DNA of 64,000 nucleotides, taken from assembly GCF_963676065.1 (NCBI RefSeq), contig NZ_OY780933.1, forward strand, positions 3,924,501 to 3,988,500. Direction: 5' to 3'. Shown one piece after another: positions 57,338 to 64,000 of the stretch (its first letter is position 1; each line of letters starts with the position of its first letter). A program made the position numbers and the translations under genes. The DNA is from Maridesulfovibrio sp. Lineage in GTDB: Bacteria > Desulfobacterota > Desulfovibrionia > Desulfovibrionales > Desulfovibrionaceae. Below the pieces are notes generated by a model. It made no database searches and had not been told where the DNA came from. It saw only the letters and a program-made list of their open reading frames with translations.

Positions 57338-57361
57338 GTAAACCTATTTCAGGACGGGACA
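57338..57361. repeat. Terminal inverted repeat of the IS (orfA side)
   Basis: Read inward on the minus strand it begins TGTCCCGTCCTGAAATAGGT, the partner of the repeat at 56047. The orfA start codon is 18 bases inside it. Confidence 0.85.
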
Positions 57362-57366
57362 TTATA

Positions 57367-57405
57367 TAAAAAAAAGCCTCTACCTAATCCGGTGGAGGCT
57401 TTTTG
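57367..57405. terminator. Bidirectional terminator, now separated from hypF by the IS
   Basis: AGCCTCTACC and GGTGGAGGCT form a 10-bp stem with one G-T pair and a TAATCC loop; TTTTT follows on the plus strand and a run of eight T follows on the minus strand. On the minus strand it ends the SulP/two-component operon (23 bases after the last stop). On the plus strand it would have ended hypF before the insertion. Confidence 0.88.
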
Positions 57406-57427
57406 CTATTGAATGCACTCTGGATTT

Positions 57428-57856
57428 CTACCAGCCCTTATGACTGAGAATATCCTTAACTTTTTCCTCGGTTTTTTCTTCCACGAGGATCATTTTCTTA
57501 GCCTGTGCTTTTTTGATTTTGTCGGTAAGCACATTTATATCGGCCGGTTTTTCAACAAAGTCCATTGCGCCGAGCTTCATTGCCTGAATGCCTTTTTCAA
57601 CTGTTGCGTGACCACTAAGCAGGATAACCTGCATTTCGGGTCTGGTTTTCTTAATATGTTTAAGAGCTTCAATGCCATCAATTCCGGGCATCTGAAGGTC
57701 GAGCACGATTGCATCAAAATTTTCCGCATCAACTTTGTCGAGGGCTTCCTGAGGATTGGTACATGCGGTTACATTCATACCGCGCAGTTCCATACGTTCG
57801 GCCAGACCTTCAACAAATTCCTTTTCGTCATCAACCAGAAGTACTTTTTCTGCCAT
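57428..57856 (-). CDS. Single-domain response regulator, last gene of the SulP operon
   Basis: 142 residues. A receiver (LLVDDEKEFVEGLAERMELR, phosphoacceptor in IVLDLQMPGIDG near residue 53, Lys in VEKPADI) with about 20 extra basic and acidic C-terminal residues. It closely resembles the receiver part of the fusion protein at 60666 and the receiver at 58544. GGAG precedes the ATG. Confidence 0.9.
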   Translation of the reverse strand: MAEKVLLVDDEKEFVEGLAERMELRGMNVTACTNPQEALDKVDAENFDAIVLDLQMPGIDGIEALKHIKKTRPEMQVILLSGHATVEKGIQAMKLGAMDFVEKPADINVLTDKIKKAQAKKMILVEEKTEEKVKDILSHKGW

Positions 57857-57893
57857 CTTCTCTCTCCACCTGCATGACGCAGCTTTAAGGTAA

Positions 57894-58523
57894 TTAAAAT
57901 TTTACAGTTAATTTATCCCGAGGGCTTTCTGATATTTCAGCACCCGCTTGTTCGGCAATAGCCCCCAACTCGGCCAGTTGCTCTTCAGTCAACACTTCAG
58001 TCAATCCTGAAATTGAAACGAAACATCCACCTCCGGAAGCTTCGACATCAACACCGAGTTCACCGTCTTTTCCGGCGCTATCCATAGAATATTCCAATGC
58101 TTTGGCTATAAGCATCTGAGTTGTGAACGGGTCTCCCTTGCCGTTAACCTGTCCACCTTCGCGAAGGCTTATCTTGACGCATTTACGCGAAGCCATCCGG
58201 GTCAGTAAGGAGATTACCAGAGAGCTGAGTTCGTGATAATCTATTTCACATTCCGGGATATCGACGCTATGGGCAAAGCGGTTCATATTCTTGATTATAG
58301 TATCTCCCCTCTTCACCTGATTCTGAATTTTTCCGGCCAGCTTGACCAGTCGGGGGGGATCTAGTTCCAGCCCCTTTTCAACCATCAGCGAAAGATCCTG
58401 CAGCAGACCTGCATCCTCATTGATAATTGCGAGCACATTCTTAAGGTCATGGGAAATAGCCGCACTTATCTGCCCGAAAAAACAAAGGTCGTCACGCCCC
58501 TTAAACGGTGTAGCTGATCCCAT
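57894..58523 (-). CDS. Small soluble histidine-kinase-like protein with degenerate ATPase domain
   Basis: 209 residues without membrane segments. The dimerisation/phosphoacceptor motif is clear (ISAAISHDLKNVLAIINEDA, His near residue 25). The second half has a HATPase-like length, but the N box reads LIAKALEYSMDSAGKDG and no DxGxG or GTGLG box is visible. It may accept phosphate rather than make it, or be a pseudokinase scaffold. Its H region resembles that of the kinase at 58902. AAGGAG precedes the ATG. Confidence 0.82.
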   Translation of the reverse strand: MGSATPFKGRDDLCFFGQISAAISHDLKNVLAIINEDAGLLQDLSLMVEKGLELDPPRLVKLAGKIQNQVKRGDTIIKNMNRFAHSVDIPECEIDYHELSSLVISLLTRMASRKCVKISLREGGQVNGKGDPFTTQMLIAKALEYSMDSAGKDGELGVDVEASGGGCFVSISGLTEVLTEEQLAELGAIAEQAGAEISESPRDKLTVKF

Positions 58524-58543
58524 GATAAACTCCTTGTGAATGT

Positions 58544-58900
58544 TTATTCAGAACCCAGAGCCAGATTAATTTTTTCAATCAGCTCTTCAATCTTTACGGG
58601 CTTTACCAGATAGCATTCCGCCTCTGAAGCTCCCGCTTTGTAGTCCTCTTCCGAGCCATGTCCTGAGAGGAAAATATATTTCATCCCGGACCTGATTTTA
58701 CTCAGCTCGGCCCTCAGCTCCAATCCGCTCATGCGCGGCATTTTTACATCAAGGACCGCGAGGTCGTACTCATTATCTTTAACCTTGTCTATAGCTTCCG
58801 CTCCGGAACTGGCCCAATCGGCATCAAATCCCCGGAAGGAAAGTCTCTCCGCCAACGCTGAAACCAGTTCGGCCTCATCATCAACTAATAAAATCTTCAT
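58544..58900 (-). CDS. Single-domain response regulator
   Basis: A 118-residue receiver beginning MKILLVDDEAELVSALAERL, with the phosphoacceptor in AVLDVKMPRMSG near residue 52 and Lys in LVKPVKI. The ATG at 58900 overlaps the kinase end by spacing (TAG-T-ATG), so translation is coupled. No output domain. It sits between the two kinase-like genes. Confidence 0.9.
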   Translation of the reverse strand: MKILLVDDEAELVSALAERLSFRGFDADWASSGAEAIDKVKDNEYDLAVLDVKMPRMSGLELRAELSKIRSGMKYIFLSGHGSEEDYKAGASEAECYLVKPVKIEELIEKINLALGSE

Positions 58901-58901
58901 A

Positions 58902-60641
58902 CTAGGAACTCTCCCCATTAACCTTGTGAACGACAGGCAGCGAAAAGCTGAACTCGGTTCCTTTGCCCAGCTTGCTCTTTACTTTCATTTCTCCACCCAG
59001 ATCCTGAACCAGACCGTAGGTGATGGACAAACCGAGACCGGTTCCGCCCGATTGTTTTTTTGTTGAGTAAAAAGGCTCAAATATTCTTTTCATATCAGAG
59101 TCGGGAATTCCGCACCCGCTGTCTTTAACTGAAAAGGACACCAGCTCTCCTTTCCGCTCAACCCGAACCAGCAGGGCTCCCCCGTCCTTCATCGCTTGAA
59201 AGGCATTGTTGATCAGGTTCAATAAAACCTGCTCCAGTTTACCACGGTCAGTTATTACTTCAAAAATATTATCATCAACATCCACAGTGACATCAATACA
59301 CCTGTACTCCGCTTCCTTATTCAGGAAACTTAACACAGTTTCGATAACTTTGCGCGGATATACAGGACGGAATTCCATATCACTCTTGCGGGAGAAACCC
59401 AGCAAACGCTTGGTGATCCGGCCGCAGCGTTCAACGGAATCAAGTACGGAATCCACAAGCCCGAGCATACGGTCATCAGCATTATAATCCTTGCTGAAAG
59501 TGAACAGGTCTTTGAGCAGGCCCGCCTTTTCATTAATAATGGCAAGGGGGTTATTGATCTCATGAGCAACTCCGGCCGCCAGCCGACCTATGGAGGCCAT
59601 ACGGTTATGGTGTTCCATCTGCTGCAGTGTTTTCGATCTGGTCATGTCGGCTATGTAGATGCGTTCCACAAGGTAAGTGGCCACAGCCCACATAACCAGA
59701 ATAATGACTGCGATACTTACGGAGGTAAACCAGATAACCGTATCCCGGGATCTTTGCCAGCCCCCCATAAAATCCTCCTCGGTCTTTACGTAGAGGAGAA
59801 CAAAGGGGGTATTTTTCAGATAGGCATACCCGACCATGGCCGGATCTCCATGGTGATATGAAATTTCTTCCACTTTGGTACGAAAGGATTTTTCAGGCAG
59901 CTCAAAACCTACCTTGGAAAAAATTTCGCCATTCCATTTCGAGGGAGTCTGCAGCACGCCTTCCCGATTGACCAAAAAGACATCCTCACCCTCGGAAAGA
60001 TCACGCGAAGACAAAATCCCGTTAAACTGCTTCGTATCAAGGGTGGCGCGTAAAATTCTATAACGGTTCTTTTCACCGCTGAGCACATGCTTAACGGCAA
60101 TAACAAGGTGCGGACTGTCGCGAAATCCCAGAAAGACTTCGCTCACATAAATGCCCTGCTCCACAGTCTGCTTGAACCAGTCCTGACCTGCGTAATCCCG
60201 GCCTTCAAGATTGTATGGGCCGACATAGGAAATCTGCTTTCCTTCAGTATTTATAACACTGAGATCAACAAATCCGCCAAAACTGTTCTTAAGCGAATCA
60301 AGCATACCGGATAATTTCTCACGATCATTGAAGGAACGGAAATCGTGCAGTTCAACCAGCAGTCGTAATGCTGATTTCCGTTCCTCCAGAAAGTAAGAAA
60401 TCGAGCGGCGGGTATTGGACGTGGTCCTCTCCGCCCCAAGAGTATTCTCGGATATAATCGCTCCCCGGGTGACACTGAAATCAATCGCGGCCATGATCAG
60501 AATAGGAACAAGTGATACAACAACCAGAATCCCGATACACAACTGCCACATTCGTTTATAGTCAAACAGCTGCTTGTAAGGTCCTGCAGACCTTGAGTCC
60601 GCACTCAAAAATTCCGGTTTGAATATTCCTTTCAGGTCCAT
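58902..60641 (-). CDS. Membrane sensor histidine kinase with Cache-type periplasmic domain
   Basis: About 579 residues. Helix 1 (LCIGILVVVSLVPILIMAAI, near residue 35) and helix 2 (FTSVSIAVIILVMWAVATYL, near 315) flank a dCache-like domain of about 250 residues. The HisKA motif is AAGVAHEINNPLAIINEKAG near 360, and the ATPase boxes NLINNAFQAM, DSGCGIPDSD and GTGLGLSITY are intact. It is the only full kinase in this operon. GGGAG precedes the ATG at 60641. Confidence 0.95.
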   Translation of the reverse strand: MDLKGIFKPEFLSADSRSAGPYKQLFDYKRMWQLCIGILVVVSLVPILIMAAIDFSVTRGAIISENTLGAERTTSNTRRSISYFLEERKSALRLLVELHDFRSFNDREKLSGMLDSLKNSFGGFVDLSVINTEGKQISYVGPYNLEGRDYAGQDWFKQTVEQGIYVSEVFLGFRDSPHLVIAVKHVLSGEKNRYRILRATLDTKQFNGILSSRDLSEGEDVFLVNREGVLQTPSKWNGEIFSKVGFELPEKSFRTKVEEISYHHGDPAMVGYAYLKNTPFVLLYVKTEEDFMGGWQRSRDTVIWFTSVSIAVIILVMWAVATYLVERIYIADMTRSKTLQQMEHHNRMASIGRLAAGVAHEINNPLAIINEKAGLLKDLFTFSKDYNADDRMLGLVDSVLDSVERCGRITKRLLGFSRKSDMEFRPVYPRKVIETVLSFLNKEAEYRCIDVTVDVDDNIFEVITDRGKLEQVLLNLINNAFQAMKDGGALLVRVERKGELVSFSVKDSGCGIPDSDMKRIFEPFYSTKKQSGGTGLGLSITYGLVQDLGGEMKVKSKLGKGTEFSFSLPVVHKVNGESS

Positions 60642-60665
60642 GACCACTCCCGGCTAATTTACTGA

Positions 60666-61880
60666 TTAAGAGTTACGCACCTTGGCGTAAGCCTCTTTAA
60701 GGGTGTTGCTGAGCACATCAATATCCACAGGCTTATTCAGGTAAGCGAACGCGCCAAGCTCCATGCAGGTCTTGCGGTCTTCATCTGAACCGTGACCGGT
60801 AAGGATTATGATTTCCATTTTAGGAGAAGTGGACTTGACTCTGCGCAGCACCTCAATACCATCAATGCCGGGCATTTTGAGGTCAAGAATCATTACTTCA
60901 GGTTCATCATCCTCGACTACGCTCAAAGCGGACTCACCATCGAAAACAACAGCAGATCCGAGATCGCGCAGGAGAAGCCGTTCAGACAGTGTCTTGACGA
61001 ATTCGCGTTCATCATCAACCAGCAGCACGCGGGAAGGAAGCTCGAAATCCACGCGGCGATAGATATCGGCCTCGTAGAATTCCTTGCCTACAGTCACTTC
61101 CACTTCCTTAACCCCTTCAATGGGTTCGGTGATTTCACGCAGTTCCTTCTCAAGGCGTTCAATCATGAGCACTTTTTTATTGATGGCAAGATTAACCTTG
61201 CCGTTTTCAGCTGTTACGGAAACATTATGCCCGGTGGAAACAAGCTCAGTTTCAACTCTGGCGGCAAGAATAAAATTCTGCACGGCCTGCTTTGAAGCAT
61301 CGGTAACTTCAACTGCTGCGTTACGCAGTTGCTCGGTGATCAGCGCTACGGATTCGTCCACGCCGGTTTTGCCGGCTGGGATAACCATATCGTAGAGGGA
61401 CGCAGACCATGGATCATTGCTGCCAGTCACCTCACGAACCCATACAGTGCGGTCCTCGTCAGTATGGAGGATTTCCTTTCCAGCCAAGTTTGCGGAAAGC
61501 CCCGACTCATTGCGTGCGATTTCCAACCTCTTCGGAAGGTCATCGATAATGCACACTTTGAGAACATGGCTTATTTCCTGTGAAAGCAGTTGCGTCACCA
61601 TACCGGAAACCAGCAGGGGGTGTTCTTCTGCCAGTTTACGGGCAAGAGCCAACCGGAGCCATGATACCGCACGTTCTTTTTCACGACTGAATTTATTGAA
61701 AATAGAAGTTTTATGGGAGAAAGCCTTGGCAACAGCACTTTCACTCATCCCTCCGAGGGCAGCCGCATCAGCAACGAGGTCACTGTCTGTGACCAGCCTG
61801 AAATCGATATCATCAAGCAGACGTTTAATAATTGCATCCGCCTGACAAAACAGGCCACTGAAGATAAACAGATCAGACAT
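60666..61880 (-). CDS. Cytidylate-kinase-like domain fused to a response regulator receiver
   Basis: 404 residues. Residues about 1-200 resemble the cytidylate-kinase-like family (FRLVTDSDLVADAAALGGMS, HPLLVSGMVTQLLSQEISHV, RKRLEIARNE-like KRLEIARNESG), but the first strand reads FIFSGLFCQADAI with no P-loop Gly-Lys-Ser/Thr. A linker of about 80 residues with a BON-like pattern follows, then a receiver (LLVDDEREFVKTLSERLLLR, Asp in MILDLKMPGIDG, Lys in LNKPVDI). GGAGG is 6 bases before the ATG at 61880. It starts 12 bases after sulP. Confidence 0.82.
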   Translation of the reverse strand: MSDLFIFSGLFCQADAIIKRLLDDIDFRLVTDSDLVADAAALGGMSESAVAKAFSHKTSIFNKFSREKERAVSWLRLALARKLAEEHPLLVSGMVTQLLSQEISHVLKVCIIDDLPKRLEIARNESGLSANLAGKEILHTDEDRTVWVREVTGSNDPWSASLYDMVIPAGKTGVDESVALITEQLRNAAVEVTDASKQAVQNFILAARVETELVSTGHNVSVTAENGKVNLAINKKVLMIERLEKELREITEPIEGVKEVEVTVGKEFYEADIYRRVDFELPSRVLLVDDEREFVKTLSERLLLRDLGSAVVFDGESALSVVEDDEPEVMILDLKMPGIDGIEVLRRVKSTSPKMEIIILTGHGSDEDRKTCMELGAFAYLNKPVDIDVLSNTLKEAYAKVRNS

Positions 61881-61892
61881 TATCAACCTCCA

Positions 61893-64000
61893 CTAAGCGT
61901 TACCGCTGATACGGCAGTAAGTTGTGAGCGGACAATCAGACTCGGTGCCGTCATGATGAGCCTGTGCATGAGTACTGCACAAAGCAGTATCGGTATCGAC
62001 AAACACATGATCCTTACCGATCTTCTCAAGCAAATGAGTACGCTCGAGAACATCCATAACACTTTCGTTGACTCCTGAGAGGGATATATCCCGTCCTCCG
62101 CTTCTGACAGTATCAACAATAAGGGACAAGGCTTCCTCGCCCGATGCGTCAATATCGTTCATGCCGCTACATACAAGGATAATGTGCCTCAAATTGGGCA
62201 TATTCAGCAGTCTGTCGGTAATCTGATCTTCAAGAAAGCTCGCATTGGCGAAAAACAAAGGACCGCCGAAACGCACAACCGCAATGTGATCGCATTCACG
62301 CAGGCCGTGGGCACTGGCATCACGCAGGACTTCATCCTTAGCCTTGGACAATGCAACAACGCGGGGGCGCATGCTTTTGTACAGAAACACACCAAGTGAG
62401 AGGGCCACACCGATCATTATACCCTTGTCAAGGTGCGGAGCAAAGGCCAGAGTCGCAACAAATGATATAATTGAAATGGCACCATCGTATCTCTGGGCCT
62501 TCCAGGCATGGATGAAACCGGATGCGTTGATAAGCCCGATTACAGCCATCATGATAACAGCCGCCAGAACTGCCTGCGGCAGATGGTAAAGCAGCGGTGT
62601 GAAGAACATCAGGGTTACAGCTACGATAGCAGAAGTGAATACACTTGAAAGACCGGTCACGGCGCCGGCCTGCAGGTTAACCGCAGAGCGGGAAAAAGAA
62701 CCGGAAGCAGGATAGGCGGAACCGCATGCACCAATCATGTTGGCAAGTCCCTGACCGATTAGTTCCTGGTTGGGATCAAGTCTCTGACCGGTTTTCGCAG
62801 CCATGGCCTTTGCGATGGAGATAGCCTCCATAAAACCGAGCAGTGAAATAATCACCGCAAAAGGCAACAGTTTGAAAATTACTTTCAGATCTAACTCAGG
62901 TACAGCCAAAGCCGGAAATCCCGAAGGAATATCCCCGACAACCGCACCGCCGCCCATCATTTTAAGGGAGCCGGGGTTAAGTTCTTTGTTACCTACTTTG
63001 ATACGCCAGGTACGTCCGTCGGTGGTCAGCCCGGCAGGCACTTTATCTTCCACGTAAAAGGCAGTACTTCCGTCCGCCTGTTCTACCCCGGAAAACAGAA
63101 GATTACGCAATGCTGCACGCTGTTCATGTGATTTATGCTTAAGCAGGTTTACCTGATAATTGACCACGGAAAGATCGTGCTCCGCATCATAATAATCGAT
63201 CTGATTCTTTTCAGCTTTGGCTTTGTCTTCGAGAGCTGAAATTTCAGTACGCTTGACCGCTAAGGCTTCAATGCCTGCAACAGACTTATTAAAATCCTTG
63301 ATCAAGGTCTGAACCCCGGCATCCTGAATTGCGGAAATCTCGACTCTGGCATCATGGTTAAAACCGGTAGCCCATGAGAGCAGCGTGGTAATGACAACCG
63401 CACAGAGCACATTGGGGATCTTCGGATTTATCCGCTTAAGCCCCACCATAATCGCAAAAGCCAAAACCCCCATACCAAGTGTCGGTAAGTGGGTATAATG
63501 AATGGCCCCCTTGATAACCCTCATGATTGTTTCAAAATGCAATTCGGCTTTATCCACATAGACGCCGAACATCTTCGAAAGCTGTGAGGAAGCGATGATA
63601 ATTGCCGCGGCATTGGTAAATCCGTTAACGACAGGATGAGACAGGAAGTTAACCACCAAGCCAAGGCGCAATACGCCGAGCAGGAACTGGAAAGCACCTA
63701 CCAACAGAGCCAGCAGTAATGCGTAGGCAATATAACCTTCGCTGCCGGCTGTGGCCAGAGGCTCCAGTGATGCTGCTGTCATAAGAGAGACAACAGCAAC
63801 CGGTCCGGTTGCCAACTGCCGACTGGAACCGAACAAGGCTGCCACCATGGGCGGAAGCAACGAGGCGTAAAGCCCATAGTAGGCAGGCATGCCCGCCAGC
63901 TGCGCATACGCCATGGACTGGGGAATAAGAACAAGAGCAACGGTCAGGCCGGAAATTATATCCGCCCTGAAAGCGCCGCCGCTGTACTTTTTGAACCAGC
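61893..64000 (-). CDS. SulP-family anion transporter with STAS domain (5' end outside window)
   Basis: 701 residues are visible; the frame is still open at the window edge, which falls near the start of the membrane domain (ISGLTVALVLIPQSMAYAQL). SulP proteins carry sulfate, bicarbonate or dicarboxylates. The STAS domain (about the last 130 residues) has FGGPLFFANASFLEDQI and the conserved CSGMNDIDASGEEAL. An extra hydrophilic block of roughly 130 residues with a coiled coil is inserted between two membrane helices in the middle. It heads the two-component operon. Confidence 0.92.
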   Translation of the reverse strand, partial: WFKKYSGGAFRADIISGLTVALVLIPQSMAYAQLAGMPAYYGLYASLLPPMVAALFGSSRQLATGPVAVVSLMTAASLEPLATAGSEGYIAYALLLALLVGAFQFLLGVLRLGLVVNFLSHPVVNGFTNAAAIIIASSQLSKMFGVYVDKAELHFETIMRVIKGAIHYTHLPTLGMGVLAFAIMVGLKRINPKIPNVLCAVVITTLLSWATGFNHDARVEISAIQDAGVQTLIKDFNKSVAGIEALAVKRTEISALEDKAKAEKNQIDYYDAEHDLSVVNYQVNLLKHKSHEQRAALRNLLFSGVEQADGSTAFYVEDKVPAGLTTDGRTWRIKVGNKELNPGSLKMMGGGAVVGDIPSGFPALAVPELDLKVIFKLLPFAVIISLLGFMEAISIAKAMAAKTGQRLDPNQELIGQGLANMIGACGSAYPASGSFSRSAVNLQAGAVTGLSSVFTSAIVAVTLMFFTPLLYHLPQAVLAAVIMMAVIGLINASGFIHAWKAQRYDGAISIISFVATLAFAPHLDKGIMIGVALSLGVFLYKSMRPRVVALSKAKDEVLRDASAHGLRECDHIAVVRFGGPLFFANASFLEDQITDRLLNMPNLRHIILVCSGMNDIDASGEEALSLIVDTVRSGGRDISLSGVNESVMDVLERTHLLEKIGKDHVFVDTDTALCSTHAQAHHDGTESDCPLTTYCRISGNA

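Larger units (their letters stand above)
56047..57361 (-). mobile_element. IS3-family insertion sequence, 1315 bp, with 3-bp target duplication TTA
   Basis: The ends are imperfect inverted repeats beginning TG (19 of 24 positions match). TTA directly flanks both ends (56044-56046 and 57362-57364). It contains an intact orfA/orfB pair with the DDE triad, so it may be active or recently inserted. It lies between the hypF stop and a terminator that must originally have been next to hypF. Its family was assigned from protein motifs; the ISfinder name is unknown. Confidence 0.92.

Overview
The window is a chromosomal segment of a bacterium that looks like a marine member of the Desulfovibrionales (Desulfovibrio/Maridesulfovibrio type). 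This is an inference from the mixture of genes: a contiguous tuf-to-S10 translation block, HypD/E/F hydrogenase maturation proteins, CheW-receiver (CheV) paralogues, sigma-54-type flagellar promoters and a SulP/two-component cluster, in DNA of moderate GC content. No 16S rRNA is present to confirm it.

Region 1 (1-22.8 kb, all minus strand) is the core gene-expression block. Read in the direction of transcription it runs: tRNA-Thr, tRNA-Tyr, tRNA-Gly, tRNA-Thr, tuf, rpmG, tRNA-Trp, secE, nusG, rplK, rplA, rplJ, rplL, rpoB, rpoC, rpsL, rpsG, fusA, then after a terminator rpsJ-rplC-rplD-rplW-rplB-rpsS-rplV-rpsC-rplP-rpmC-rpsQ-rplN-rplX-rplE (rplE is cut by the window edge). Strong hairpins lie in the rplJ leader, between rplL and rpoB, and between rpoB and rpoC. 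There is no tuf copy between fusA and rpsJ, where many proteobacteria carry one; a terminator and a hairpin leader sit there instead.

Region 2 (23-36.6 kb) is mixed housekeeping and signalling: a tRNA-dihydrouridine synthase, two CheV paralogues 6 kb apart, a ClC-type chloride transporter with CBS domains, a degenerate EAL-domain protein, hypD-hypE, a single-domain receiver, a cold-shock-like protein, infA, hflX (which appears to start at an AUA codon), a stand-alone IMP cyclohydrolase domain preceded by a long structured leader, and a TPR protein.

Region 3 (36.6-43 kb, plus strand) is the flagellar basal-body/export cluster flgB-flgC-fliE and fliF-fliG-fliH-fliI, with -24/-12 promoters upstream of flgB and fliF. 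A third -24/-12 site points the other way, toward the TPR gene.

Region 4 (43-56 kb) holds a truncated solute-binding-type sensor convergent with a receiver-PP2C phosphatase, an orphan ThiF/MoeB-like E1 protein, cysQ, a small lipoprotein, a ModF-like double ABC ATPase, and an overlapping operon made of a TauE-like membrane protein with an acidic insert, a membrane protein with a very lysine-rich tail, a DUF362 protein and hypF. An IS3-family element with a 3-bp target duplication is inserted just after the hypF stop codon and separates hypF from its terminator.

Region 5 (57.4-64 kb, minus strand) is a compact six-gene operon: a SulP anion transporter (5' end outside the window), a cytidylate-kinase-like domain fused to a receiver, a membrane sensor histidine kinase, a receiver, a small degenerate histidine-kinase-like protein and another receiver. 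With the acidic/lysine-rich membrane pair at 50-52.7 kb it is the best candidate here for an under-described system.
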